The notes beneath the pieces are model-generated. The model did not search any database. It had not been told where the DNA came from and was given only the letters and a program-made list of their open reading frames with translations. From an uncultured Prevotellaceae bacterium (GTDB lineage Bacteria; Bacteroidota; Bacteroidia; Bacteroidales; Bacteroidaceae): 64,000 bases of DNA. Each line of letters starts with the position of its first letter. Positions within the stretch are counted from its first letter, which is position 1. The stretch covers positions 23,734 to 87,733 of the forward strand of contig CADADN010000008.1 in the NCBI GenBank assembly GCA_902786665.1, written 5' to 3'. Positions 26,655 through 35,834 of this stretch are shown here, in pieces. A program made the position numbers and the translations under genes.

Positions 26655-28478
26655 ATGAAAAAAATCCTCATATTCATCAGCAGCGTCTGCATCCTTTCGA
26701 GCATGACCGGCTGTTCCGACTTCTTCAACCAAGAGTCCGATCACGTCATCTACACCGAGAACCGCACCATCAAAGATGCCACCGACACCATCTACAGCGT
26801 GACGGGCATCCTTGGCAAACTCCAGGCCTTGGCCGACCGAACCATCCTCTTGGGCGAGGTGCGTGGCGACCTTTGCACAGTGACGAACACTGCCAACGGC
26901 GACCTTCGCGACTTGGCTGAGTTCAATGCCGGCGATGACAACAGGTACAACTCACCCAGCGACTACTATGCTGTCATCAACAACAGCAACTACTTCATCC
27001 AGAATGCCGACACGGCATTGAAGAACAACCGCAACGAGTATGTCTTCATGCGCGAGTACGCCGCGGTGAAAGCCATCCGTGCATGGACATATCTTCAACT
27101 GGCCATCAACTACGGCTCCGTGCCCTTCGTCACCGACCCCATCCTGACCAAGGAACAGTCGGAGATAAACTATCCACGTTACGACATCGCCGCCATCTGC
27201 GAATATTTCATCAGCGACTTGCTTCCACTTGCAGAGAAGTATGGCAGGGAGTATCCCCGCTACAACAACATCCGCAACACGGACAGCCGCTTCTTCTACT
27301 TCCCCATCAACATCGTGCTTGGCGACCTCTACCTCTGGCACGGCAGCGTGACGGGCAACAAGGACAGCTACAAGCAAGCAGCCTTGCGTTACTACAAATA
27401 CATCTCCGAGCGCAACGGCGACAACTCCAGCTATCCCACCGGAATAGAGAGGAACGAATGGTCGCAGAACAGCACTTCATGGGACCGCACCATGAGCGAC
27501 TGGGGCGACTTCTTCATGCAAGAACGCTACAGCGCCGACTGCGAACTCATCACGATGATTCCTTGCGACTCCATCCCTGCCGAGGGCAACTACAGCCAGA
27601 TGCGCTACTTGTTCACCGCCACCACAGACAACAACTACAAGTCGAGCATCATCCCCTCCAACCGCATGGCTGAGATATCTGAGGCGCAAGAGTACTGCTT
27701 GGTGAATTCCAACGGTTCTACAGTGACCTACGCACCTAAAGGGTTGCCCTACCACCGCAGTGGCGACCTTCGCCTTTACAGCATCTGGGACGAGTCCTAC
27801 GCAACGGACAGGAGCACCGGCGACCTTTTCGAGGTGACCAGTATCCAGAAGTATTATACACGCAACGTGCACATCTATCGCAAGCAGATGGTTTACTTGC
27901 GTATGGCCGAAGCCCTCAACCAGGCTGGCTATCCACGCATGGCCTTCCTCGTCCTGTCGCGAGGCTTGACCAATGAGTCGATAAACGAGGATGTGATACC
28001 CTACCTGACAGGTGAAAATATTGAGAATGACCTCAATTTCATCACGCAGTTCGACTTCCCCAATACGCAGTACATCGAGTACTCGTTGGACCACATCACC
28101 GCTGGTGGCGCCGGCTTGCGCGAAGCCAACACGATGGGCATGCACAGCAGAGGTTCGGGCTTCACTCCGATGAACGAGTATTACCAGTTGCCTTACGACA
28201 CGCTTCGCACCGAAACGGAGCAGATTCCTGAGATGCAACGCTTCGTGGAGGACAAGATTCTCACGGAAGGAGCATTGGAATTCGCTTACGAGGGGACACG
28301 CTATTACGACATCATGCGTTTCGCATTCCGCAGCGATAATCCCGGCCAGTTCATGGCTGAGAAAATCTACGCCCGCCGTGGCGCCGGCAACGAGGGCATC
28401 GTACAGGGTGAAATCAAGAAGGACCTGACCAACAAGGAGAACTGGTTCCTCAAATGGAAAGGGTCGATAGGATACTGA
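26655..28478 (+). CDS. SusD/RagB-family lipoprotein (second copy)
   Basis: 607 residues; signal peptide with lipobox MTGC followed by SDFFNQESDH. SusD features include the TPR-like helices with AVKAIRAWTYLQLAINYGSV and the C-terminal EGALEFAYEGTRYYDIMRF block. It is more divergent than the first SusD and contains longer loops, one ending near HSRGSGFTPMNEYYQLPYD. It is the last gene of the FAS1/SusCD run, followed after 22 nt by a strong hairpin terminator. It is expected to cap the second SusC. Confidence 0.92.
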   Translation: MKKILIFISSVCILSSMTGCSDFFNQESDHVIYTENRTIKDATDTIYSVTGILGKLQALADRTILLGEVRGDLCTVTNTANGDLRDLAEFNAGDDNRYNSPSDYYAVINNSNYFIQNADTALKNNRNEYVFMREYAAVKAIRAWTYLQLAINYGSVPFVTDPILTKEQSEINYPRYDIAAICEYFISDLLPLAEKYGREYPRYNNIRNTDSRFFYFPINIVLGDLYLWHGSVTGNKDSYKQAALRYYKYISERNGDNSSYPTGIERNEWSQNSTSWDRTMSDWGDFFMQERYSADCELITMIPCDSIPAEGNYSQMRYLFTATTDNNYKSSIIPSNRMAEISEAQEYCLVNSNGSTVTYAPKGLPYHRSGDLRLYSIWDESYATDRSTGDLFEVTSIQKYYTRNVHIYRKQMVYLRMAEALNQAGYPRMAFLVLSRGLTNESINEDVIPYLTGENIENDLNFITQFDFPNTQYIEYSLDHITAGGAGLREANTMGMHSRGSGFTPMNEYYQLPYDTLRTETEQIPEMQRFVEDKILTEGALEFAYEGTRYYDIMRFAFRSDNPGQFMAEKIYARRGAGNEGIVQGEIKKDLTNKENWFLKWKGSIGY

Positions 28479-28500
28479 CAATCCCCTACTCCACACCAAA

Positions 28501-28537
28501 AACTCCCCCGCAGGTGACTGCGGGGGAGTTTTCGTTA
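28501..28537 (+). terminator. Strong intrinsic terminator ending the FAS1/SusCD block
   Basis: AACTCCCCCGCA (28501-28512) and TGCGGGGGAGTT (28519-28530) form a perfect 12-bp stem with a 6-nt loop, followed by TTTTCGTT. This marks the 3' end of the seven-gene run. Confidence 0.92.
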
Positions 28538-28618
28538 TGGAAGAGATATGATGAAGGCGGAAGCCATGGGAGGAATGGGAGACAAGAGAGGATACGGGAG
28601 CCGTGGGTGAAATGGGTC

Positions 28619-28637
28619 GCGGCGGCAAAGCCGCCAC
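28619..28637. repeat. REP-like palindrome
   Basis: GGCGGC, AAA, GCCGCC at 28621-28635 with flanking CGC and ACC. This short GC-rich palindrome in the 28479-28820 gap resembles REP elements and lies between the terminator and the CTAG array. Confidence 0.5.
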
Positions 28638-28704
28638 CTACGGAAAAGCCAACGACGGCATAAAGAGTGGAAGCCAAAAACAGAAGCAATAGAGCCAGAG
28701 GAAG

Positions 28705-28812
28705 ACCTAAAAAGCCTAGGGAGACAAGGAGACCTAGAAAACCTTGGAAAACTAGGGCTTCTAGGACATCTAGGACATCTAGGGCATCTAGGAAAACTAG
28801 GAAAACCTGAAA
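28705..28812. repeat. 9-bp-period CTAG array, second copy
   Basis: About twelve 9-nt units in register: CTAAAAAGC, CTAGGGAGA, CAAGGAGAC, CTAGAAAAC, CTTGGAAAA, CTAGGGCTT, CTAGGACAT (twice), CTAGGGCAT, CTAGGAAAA (twice), then decay into CCTGAAAAG. The period and the CTAGGAAAA unit match the array at 7030-7160. It again lies downstream of a terminator. On the other side it ends about 10 nt from the 3' end of the minus-strand gene at 28821. Confidence 0.85.
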
Positions 28813-28820
28813 AGCCCTGC

Positions 28821-30335
28821 CTATTCCCCTTTAGCCTTTGCAGGCTTGTATTTCACTGTCGTGCCCTCGGTCTTGAGTACATCTGCGAATGTCTGTGGCT
28901 TAATGGTGACCGGTCCTTTCATGAACTCAGGGATGTTGTAGCTTTTCAAGAATTGGCGATGATAGTCGGGCGAAGCCTGTGGCAGCTCGAAGGGTTTCGA
29001 GCCTTTGCCGTTTTCATCAATATGGGCGATGAAAGGCCGTGTGTATCCGCCATCATCCCTTCTGGAACTAAAGACCACCCACCTGCCATTGCTCGACCAG
29101 GAATGATAACTCTCGGTGTTGTCGGAATTGATTTCCTCCATGTTTCTCAACTCCCCGTTCTTCAAGTCGAGCAACCAAAGGTCGGCGTCGCGATGCCAGA
29201 TATGGAACACCCCGTATCCCCCCATGGTGAACATGAGGAACCTCCCGTCGGGAGATACCCTCGGCAGCGTGGCACTCATCCCCATCGAGTCGGCCTTCAG
29301 CACCATCTGCCTTGGTCCAAACTGCTTGGTCTCGGGGTCGAAATCCTTTTTGAAAAGGTTGTATTTCACTTCTTTCGCACGGTGTATGACTTGGAAGGAA
29401 TGTTCCGTGGTGTCGGGAAACTCGAAATGGGCACTGCAATAATAGAGTGTCTTGCCGTCCGGCGCCCATGCAGGGAACACCTCGAACTCCTCCGGGTCGT
29501 TTTCCAAGTTGGTCACCTCGTTGGTATCCAAGTTGTAGGAGATGATGTCGCTTGCCGCATCATAGACCTCGATTTTGTTATGGTCCTTGGTGTGGAAGAC
29601 CTGCTCCGTCCTGTTGGTGGAATAGACGATGAGTGGGAGCCAAGGATGCCATGCAGGGTAGACGCCGGCCGAGAGAATGGAGTCGTTCTTCATGTTGACC
29701 TTGCTCAGTTTGCCATCATAGGCGATGACCGTGCCACCTTTGCGCTGACGGGCGTGGAACTGCATCCTTGCGGGGTCGTATTGCTGGTAATTGTGGCAAT
29801 TGATGCACTGCCCGGTGTCTTCTTTGGAACAAAGCATGTTGTCGTAAATCACACTCTCAACATAATCCTCCAGACACCTTTGGTTGATGGTGAGTTCCTC
29901 GTAAGCGACATACGAAGGGGAAATGAGACGGTAACTGATGTAGGGGTCTATGGAGTCGTTGGACACGGTGATATGGAAAGGTTGGTACTTCGTCCACTGA
30001 CCATCGTTGTTGGCATACACCTCGACGGTGATTTCCTTTCCCTTGGACTGTACCACCATCTCCTTCCATTCCTCCTCATCGGGTTGGACCGACTCCCCAC
30101 CCCACACGAATTCTGCATCACCACAAGAGAATCGAGCCACCATCTCCTCGGCTTGATGGTCCATCTCGAAAGCCAGAGGCGCGATGTTCACCGGGATGGT
30201 GACATCCACATAGTCGGGGTAGATGGCCGGCAGTTTGTTGTCGGTGGTGTATTGTTCAGGCACCTTGACACCGGTGCATGCCACAAGTGCGAAAACTGTG
30301 GCTGCAAAGAGGCAGGATGTATATCTTTTCTTCAT
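28821..30335 (-). CDS. Beta-propeller (TolB/PD40-like) lipoprotein with a heme-c CxxCH motif
   Basis: 504 residues from ATG 30335; lipobox ALVAC followed by TGVKVPEQYTTD. Around residue 190 there is QCINCHNYQQYDP, a single CxxCH heme-c attachment motif. The rest has repeated propeller blades: LIVYSTNRTEQVFH, FPAWAPDGKTLYYCSAHFEF, LPRVSPDGRFLMFTMGGYG and HSWSSNGRWVVFSSRRDDGG. The combination suggests a surface or periplasmic redox or sensory lipoprotein. It follows a DUF6057-like membrane protein by 75 nt on the same strand with no promoter seen between, so the two are probably co-transcribed. A longer frame to 30410 lacks a better signal peptide. The biological role of this pair is not known to me. 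Confidence 0.8.
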   Translation of the reverse strand: MKKRYTSCLFAATVFALVACTGVKVPEQYTTDNKLPAIYPDYVDVTIPVNIAPLAFEMDHQAEEMVARFSCGDAEFVWGGESVQPDEEEWKEMVVQSKGKEITVEVYANNDGQWTKYQPFHITVSNDSIDPYISYRLISPSYVAYEELTINQRCLEDYVESVIYDNMLCSKEDTGQCINCHNYQQYDPARMQFHARQRKGGTVIAYDGKLSKVNMKNDSILSAGVYPAWHPWLPLIVYSTNRTEQVFHTKDHNKIEVYDAASDIISYNLDTNEVTNLENDPEEFEVFPAWAPDGKTLYYCSAHFEFPDTTEHSFQVIHRAKEVKYNLFKKDFDPETKQFGPRQMVLKADSMGMSATLPRVSPDGRFLMFTMGGYGVFHIWHRDADLWLLDLKNGELRNMEEINSDNTESYHSWSSNGRWVVFSSRRDDGGYTRPFIAHIDENGKGSKPFELPQASPDYHRQFLKSYNIPEFMKGPVTIKPQTFADVLKTEGTTVKYKPAKAKGE

Positions 30336-30410
30336 GATGGTGGTTTTCTGGATTTTTTTACGAGGTCCTAAAATCATGGATATCCAAGAGTTCCCAAAGA
30401 CGTTTGACAA

Positions 30411-32366
30411 TCAATATAGTTTTTGGTCACGGTTGAGGAAATAGTCGAAAAAGAAGGTATGCCCGAATCGACTTATCATACGGTCGTGGAGCACGGCCTC
30501 GCTCGTTCCCTGGGGTTGTTGCTGCGCCATTTGCATGAAGTTGGCATAAGTCTCCACCACTTCTTTGTCGAAAGGCATCTTGCTGATGTCCACCTGGTTT
30601 TCAAGATGTCCATAGAGATATGCCGCTTCTTGGTAGTGTCTCGGTATGTGCTGCCCATTGTGCAGTTCGGTGTAACGGAAGAACCTGGGCCAGAAGGTCT
30701 GGATGTCCTTGGTCCACAATGCCCCGACAAGCGAGAGTTCCTGAACCAGCGGGTCATCGGAATCAAGCTTGGTCAAGTGATACATAAGGTAATACTCCAC
30801 AATGGAATTGTCGCTGTTGAGCGAGTCGTCATACCCCATGAGCCGCGACACCGTCTCATAGGTCTTGTCCTTGAGCATCGCTTGCTTGTTGTGAAGATAT
30901 TGCTCCTGCTGCTCCGCCCATGCCCTGTGGTATTTGGTCTTCTTGAGGATGTTGAGGTATTTTTCCGCCAATTTCCACTCCTCGTTCATCAAAGAGCATT
31001 TGGCCATGTACTTGATGAATTCGGCACAATTGCCATATTCCACACCGTCCTCCATACACCACCTGAAACAATAATTGACCAGTCCGTAGTGGAAATAAAG
31101 CTGTTTCCCCACGACCTGCATCATGCGCACGACAATGGGCGTCTTGCTTTCCTTCGAGCCAATGCGGTAGTAATACATCTCGTCGCCTATGCGTCCCTTG
31201 CGGAAGAGCGCAAGGTTTTTCATCGCAACCATCGCCCTTGTCGGCTCATCATACACTTCTTTCGCCTCTGCAAGGATGCCATCCCAATCCTCATTCTCCA
31301 TGCATCGTGCCATGGACAATTCCTTGTGATAGTTCACATCCTTGTACCAGAAATGCCACACACCGAAGCCGACGAGCGCGACAAGGCATAGTTGGGAAAC
31401 GGCCCACAGGAGAAGCCGCTGCCCATCTTTGTTCGCGGCAGTCTTCTGCTTAAGAGCATTCTTCTTCTGCTTCTGCTGCTTTTTCCCTTTCTTCTGCTTC
31501 TTATCATCCAAGGGTTTGGCCACCTGGGGCGCCTCGACTCGTTGTTCGACACTCTTGGCCCTTTGGTTGCAAGCGACGGCGAGGATGGCATAAAAAGCCA
31601 CCAACAAGGCATAGGGAACATAGTAGTTGTTGTATGTCTCCGCAATCTTGAATAGCGGCAACGCCACGGCATAGATGTTGGCAAAATTGGTCTCGTGGTA
31701 TACGAGCCGGTAGAAAATCACCGGCACCGCGACAACACATACGACGGCAACCGCCAAGTTGACCAATTTTGCCGTCGTGGCCATGTCTGTGAGCCGCAAG
31801 GCAAGCAAGGCCATCAAGGCTACCGCCACCAACCCATAGAACCCCATCAAGGGATACGCCACGAAGGCAAGCAGCGCAAGACAGATCGTACGGATGTAAT
31901 ATCGGGGCGTGATGCACCTGAAGAGCCATACCAATGCCACCGCCAACGTCATCCCTATGGTTGGGACGAAGAAATATCCTTTCAACTTGATGTAATACAC
32001 CCAGTAGTCAAGCGTGACATTGGCAATCAGCAACAAAGCCACAGGAATAATGAGGATGGTGAGCCATTTTGTCTTGACCTTGAATGCTTTTGCTGAAAGG
32101 AAGACGAGCAACAGCCACCATGCGCCCAACATCGCCACGCCCATCCAAGAATGATACAGATATTGGGTGAAATAGGAGCCAAGCCATGAAAGAAAGCCTC
32201 CCGCCACAACCATTTGCTGCTTGAAGAAGAGAGAAGTGTAAAGGAAAATGCTTCGCTCCTGGACCTTCCATAGGAGGTTGTTTTCATAAAGCAACAAGCA
32301 TACGGCCATGGCCACAACGGCCAAAGCTACAATGGCAATGGGCAGCAATCTGAGTTTATCCTTCAT
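30411..32366 (-). CDS. DUF6057-like multi-spanning membrane protein
   Basis: 651 residues. The N-terminal about 290 residues contain roughly eight to ten hydrophobic helices. A Lys-rich patch follows (KKQKKGKKQQKQKKNALKQK), then another transmembrane helix (LLLWAVSQLCLVALVGFGVW), then a soluble C-terminal domain of about 300 residues rich in aromatic and charged residues, with alpha-helical repeats (EEWKLAEKYLNILKKTKYHR). The layout fits DUF6057 family proteins of Bacteroidales; that label is from memory. It is the first gene of the minus-strand pair with the heme-c propeller lipoprotein, and has a clear promoter at 32391-32423. Function unknown. Confidence 0.7.
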   Translation of the reverse strand: MKDKLRLLPIAIVALAVVAMAVCLLLYENNLLWKVQERSIFLYTSLFFKQQMVVAGGFLSWLGSYFTQYLYHSWMGVAMLGAWWLLLVFLSAKAFKVKTKWLTILIIPVALLLIANVTLDYWVYYIKLKGYFFVPTIGMTLAVALVWLFRCITPRYYIRTICLALLAFVAYPLMGFYGLVAVALMALLALRLTDMATTAKLVNLAVAVVCVVAVPVIFYRLVYHETNFANIYAVALPLFKIAETYNNYYVPYALLVAFYAILAVACNQRAKSVEQRVEAPQVAKPLDDKKQKKGKKQQKQKKNALKQKTAANKDGQRLLLWAVSQLCLVALVGFGVWHFWYKDVNYHKELSMARCMENEDWDGILAEAKEVYDEPTRAMVAMKNLALFRKGRIGDEMYYYRIGSKESKTPIVVRMMQVVGKQLYFHYGLVNYCFRWCMEDGVEYGNCAEFIKYMAKCSLMNEEWKLAEKYLNILKKTKYHRAWAEQQEQYLHNKQAMLKDKTYETVSRLMGYDDSLNSDNSIVEYYLMYHLTKLDSDDPLVQELSLVGALWTKDIQTFWPRFFRYTELHNGQHIPRHYQEAAYLYGHLENQVDISKMPFDKEVVETYANFMQMAQQQPQGTSEAVLHDRMISRFGHTFFFDYFLNRDQKLY

Positions 32367-32390
32367 GGCAGGTAATTATGGATGGATGTG

Positions 32391-32423
32391 CAAAAGTACA
32401 CAATTTTTATGTGAACACTCAAA
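32391..32423 (-). promoter_or_regulatory. Bacteroidetes promoter for the DUF6057/propeller pair
   Basis: On the minus strand: TTTG (32423-32420), 21-nt spacer, TACTTTTG (32398-32391), with a start expected near 32384 and a short leader to the ATG at 32366. The 386-nt gap 32367-32752 also holds the rpoD -7 box at 32676; nothing else was recognised. Confidence 0.75.
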
Positions 32424-32675
32424 AAAAACCAACTTTTATTACCCATGCCACCACATCTTTTGCAAAAAAAGTGCGGCACACCTCCACGTCGCGTATGCAA
32501 GAAAGAGACAAATGAACAAAAAAACAATGCATCATAGTGATAGAAAATGGCACGAAGTTTGCTAATTTTTGTACAAAGCGAATGATTTATGAATCAACGA
32601 GATAGGGACACTCCATTTAACTTTTTTTAAGCTAAAAAACATACAATAAAAGCACCAACGTAACGTTATTTTTAT

Positions 32676-32683
32676 TAATTTTG
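32676..32683 (+). promoter_or_regulatory. -7 box upstream of rpoD
   Basis: TAATTTTG matches TAnnTTTG and predicts a leader of about 65 nt. No TTTG -33 box was found at 19-21 nt spacing. Confidence 0.5.
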
Positions 32684-32752
32684 CAACGCATTTTAAGGAT
32701 AAATTATTATTTGATTGGCATTCAAGCAGTTAGAAACTTAAGGTAAAACAGG

Positions 32753-33625
32753 ATGAGACAACTTAAAATTACAAAAAGCATTACTAATCGTTCGAGCGAG
32801 GCACTTGACAAATATCTTGTAGAGATTGGCCGCGCACCACTTATCTCAATTGATGAGGAAATCGAACTGGCTCAGAAAATCAAGAAAGGCGGCCCCGAAG
32901 GGGAGCGCGCCAAAGACAAGTTGGTGACCGCCAACCTGCGTTTCGTGGTTTCCGTGGCCAAGCAATACCAGCACCAAGGACTGACACTCACCGACCTTAT
33001 CGACGAAGGCAATATCGGCCTGATCAAAGCCGCACAGAAATTTGACGAGACTCGCGGTTTCAAGTTCATCTCCTATGCTGTCTGGTGGATTCGCCAAAGC
33101 ATCCTGCAGGCCATCGCCGAGCAGAGCCGCATCGTGCGCCTGCCACTCAACCAAGTAGGTTCCCTGAACAAGATCAACCATGAGATCAACAAGTTCGAGC
33201 AAGAGAACATGCGCCACCCCTCCGTTTCCGAACTTTCCGACGCCACCAACCTCGACGAAGAGAAAATCGGTCAGAGCTTGATGGCCGACGGCCACCATGT
33301 TTCCATCGACGCCCCCTTCCAGGATGGCGAGGACAACTGCATGCTCGACGTGATGGCCAGCGGTGAAGACAGCCGCACCGACCGCTACGTTGACCATGAG
33401 TCGATGGCATTGGAACTGGAGTCCGTGCTCAACAAGGTGCTCAAAGACCGCGAAATCACCATCATCCGTGAATGTTTCGGCATCGGTCAACCGGAAAAGG
33501 GTCTTGAGGAAATCGGCGACCGCCTGGGTCTCACCCGCGAGCGTGTGCGCCAGATTCGCGAGAAGAGCATTGCCAAGCTTCGTGACAGCGGCAATGCAAA
33601 GATATTGATGAAATACCTGGGGTAA
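32753..33625 (+). CDS. rpoD: Primary sigma factor RpoD (sigma-70, Bacteroidetes type)
   Basis: 290 residues, compact as in Bacteroidetes where region 1.1 is absent. Region 1.2 is at the N-terminus (DKYLVEIGRAPLISIDEEIE). Region 2 has LRFVVSVAKQYQHQGLTLTD, DLIDEGNIGLIKAAQKFDET and KFISYAVWWIRQSILQAIAE. Region 3 follows, then region 4 with RVRQIREKSIAKLRDSGNAK. It directs RNA polymerase to the TTTG/TAnnTTTG promoters that occur throughout this window. It is followed by a strong terminator and is probably monocistronic. Confidence 0.97.
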   Translation: MRQLKITKSITNRSSEALDKYLVEIGRAPLISIDEEIELAQKIKKGGPEGERAKDKLVTANLRFVVSVAKQYQHQGLTLTDLIDEGNIGLIKAAQKFDETRGFKFISYAVWWIRQSILQAIAEQSRIVRLPLNQVGSLNKINHEINKFEQENMRHPSVSELSDATNLDEEKIGQSLMADGHHVSIDAPFQDGEDNCMLDVMASGEDSRTDRYVDHESMALELESVLNKVLKDREITIIRECFGIGQPEKGLEEIGDRLGLTRERVRQIREKSIAKLRDSGNAKILMKYLG

Positions 33626-33642
33626 GTTTCCCCATCGTTCCA

Positions 33643-33677
33643 AGTGGGTCTCTCGGTTGAGAGACCCACTTTTTTTT
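33643..33677 (+). terminator. Intrinsic terminator of rpoD
   Basis: AGTGGGTCTCTC (33643-33654) pairs perfectly with GAGAGACCCACT (33659-33670) around GGTT, followed by a run of seven or more T. Confidence 0.93.
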
Positions 33678-33684
33678 GTCAAAA

Positions 33685-33717
33685 TTGTTTGAAAAAGGGA
33701 AAAAATGGTTATTTTTG
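33685..33717 (+). promoter_or_regulatory. Promoter directly abutting the DUF5686-like gene
   Basis: TTGTTTG at 33685-33691 and TATTTTTG at 33710-33717, with an 18-nt gap from the TTTG. The -7 box ends only 4 nt before the ATG at 33722, so the transcript should have almost no leader. This also rules out the upstream in-frame ATG at 33644, which lies inside the rpoD terminator. Confidence 0.7.
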
Positions 33718-33721
33718 TGCC

Positions 33722-35764
33722 ATGATATCGAAGAAGGCATGCTGGAGCCTCCTGGCAGCACTCCTTCTGGCAGTCATTCCCCAGGCGGCCAGCAGCAAGG
33801 ACAGATTGGACACTTTGGTGCTCAATCGCATCTTCAATTACCGTGCAAGCATCGACAGCACCATTGAAGGATATCGCACACAAGCCTACCTGAAATTCCG
33901 TGTGAAAACCAATCGCCGCAATGCGACATTGCTATGCGTACCACATCTGTACACGATAGCACGGTCCAATCAGAAGAGCCATCTTGGAGAGAGCTATCTG
34001 ACCCTTACCTTTCACGAGTCGGAACCTACGGAGTCGGAAGTGCATGCCCGCACCAGCACCATACACCGCCACCGCACGGTGATACCCGACGTGTATGGTT
34101 ACTTGACACCCCACATCTATCAAACAACGCTCCTCAGCGACCACCTCTACTCCCCTTTCCACATCCGTAACAAGCGTTATTACAAATACACAGTCAAACA
34201 GGTGTTCGGAACAAACGCCAACGTGGAGTTCCGCCCTCGCGTAAAAAACACCCAAGCCGTTCGCGGCAGTGCCATCGTCGACATCGAGACGGGGCGAATC
34301 ATTCGCTGCACATTATTGGGCGAGTTCGATATGGTTGCTTTCGAAATCAACATCACCATGGGGACGGAAGGTCTTTCAAGCCTGCTGCCCACATCATGCA
34401 CATTGAAGACGAAATTCTCCTTCTTGGGCAACCAGCTCCGAGGCATCTATGAAGCAAGATATGGAGACATGCCTCTCACCGAGAACACGTTGGTGGAAGG
34501 CATACAGGCTCGCGAACTGATAGACTCCCTCCGTCCCATGCCCTTGACTTCCGTAGAGAAAGACATCTATGCGGAATACGACTCCTTGAGGCGCAGCAGC
34601 ATCACCGACACCACATCGGTGCGTGAGAAGAATTTCGTAAAGGACTTCCTTTGGGACGTGATAGGAGACAACCTGCTCAACCGCATCAAGGGAAGATTCG
34701 ACAACGACCGTGGCTACTACCGCATTTCCCCCATCATCAACCCCTTGTACCTCTCCTACTCACACCGCAAGGGGCTCACCTACCGTTTGACGGCACGTGC
34801 TGGTTATGTGTTCAACGAGAACAGCGACCTTTACGTACGCACGAAAATCGGCTATTCCTTCAAACTGAACCACACCTATTTCGACATACCCATCACCTAT
34901 ACGTTCGACGACCGCAACAATGGCAAGATGATGTTGTCGTGGCGCAACGACGAGTTGCAAGCCTCTTCCACCGTGCTTGACCAGTTGAAGAAGAAACATG
35001 GCAACACCTTCGACTGGGACACCCTTGCCCTGGACTATTTCAAGCATTCCCGACTGGTGTTTACCCTTCAATACGACTTGAACCCGCATGTGGGTCTGAA
35101 AACCGGCATCCTTTTCAACCGATGGAGAAGCGTCGACAAAGAAGATTTCAAAGCCCTGGGCAAGCCCACATTCTACAAGAGCACGGCACTTTGCGAAGAG
35201 TTGACCCTCCGTCCTCTGGGATGGCGCGGCCCGATAGTGACCATCGATTACGAACGGACATTAAACGGAGTGACCAAGGACAACATGGACTATGAGCGAT
35301 GGGAGTTCGACTGTTCTTATCTGAAACACCTGCAATGCCTCCGCTCCCTCTCGCTGCGAGCCGGCTTCGGCTTCTATACGACGGGGACGAAAGACACCTA
35401 TTTCCTCGACTTCAACAATTTCCGGGAGGACAACATCCCCGGCGGCTGGAATGACGAATGGAGTGGCGACTTTGAATTGCTTCACAGGAACTGGTACAAC
35501 TCCTCCCATTATTACGTCCGTGCCAACGCCACCTACGAGTCGCCCTTGCTGCTATTGTCATGGATACCCCTGATAGGCACCATCACGGAGAACGAGCGCA
35601 TTTATGTGAGCGCCCTTCACCTGAGTCAAATCAAATATTACATTGAGTTGGGATACGGTTTCACCAACCGACTGCTGTCGATGGGTATCTTCACCGGTTA
35701 TGAGGAATTCAAGCATTTCTCCATCGGTCTCCGTTTCGACTTCAGATTGTTCGACAGGTGGTAG
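33722..35764 (+). CDS. DUF5686-like outer-membrane beta-barrel protein
   Basis: About 680 residues with signal peptide (ISKKACWSLLAALLLAVIPQAASS). The N-terminal half has beta-rich stretches such as IDSTIEGYRTQAYLKFRVKT and GSAIVDIETGRIIRCTLLG. The C-terminal half alternates hydrophobic and polar residues like a barrel (GLTYRLTARAGYVFNENSD, YIELGYGFTNRLLSMGIFTG) and ends FDFRLFDRW with a terminal aromatic. The overall layout matches the DUF5686 family, without the usual N-terminal carboxypeptidase-regulatory domain. It has its own promoter and is convergent with the Fur-family gene. Transport or envelope role not established. Confidence 0.78.
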   Translation: MISKKACWSLLAALLLAVIPQAASSKDRLDTLVLNRIFNYRASIDSTIEGYRTQAYLKFRVKTNRRNATLLCVPHLYTIARSNQKSHLGESYLTLTFHESEPTESEVHARTSTIHRHRTVIPDVYGYLTPHIYQTTLLSDHLYSPFHIRNKRYYKYTVKQVFGTNANVEFRPRVKNTQAVRGSAIVDIETGRIIRCTLLGEFDMVAFEINITMGTEGLSSLLPTSCTLKTKFSFLGNQLRGIYEARYGDMPLTENTLVEGIQARELIDSLRPMPLTSVEKDIYAEYDSLRRSSITDTTSVREKNFVKDFLWDVIGDNLLNRIKGRFDNDRGYYRISPIINPLYLSYSHRKGLTYRLTARAGYVFNENSDLYVRTKIGYSFKLNHTYFDIPITYTFDDRNNGKMMLSWRNDELQASSTVLDQLKKKHGNTFDWDTLALDYFKHSRLVFTLQYDLNPHVGLKTGILFNRWRSVDKEDFKALGKPTFYKSTALCEELTLRPLGWRGPIVTIDYERTLNGVTKDNMDYERWEFDCSYLKHLQCLRSLSLRAGFGFYTTGTKDTYFLDFNNFREDNIPGGWNDEWSGDFELLHRNWYNSSHYYVRANATYESPLLLLSWIPLIGTITENERIYVSALHLSQIKYYIELGYGFTNRLLSMGIFTGYEEFKHFSIGLRFDFRLFDRW

Positions 35765-35834
35765 GGTTTTTGCGTGTTTCCTGTTTTTTATTCAAGCAAC
35801 AGGTTGATTTGAGGAAGCCACACAATCATTGGCA

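Noticed and set aside
28953-30371. A 472-residue plus-strand open frame
   Set aside because: Opposite the heme-c propeller lipoprotein, which has a lipobox and repeated propeller motifs. The plus-strand frame has neither.
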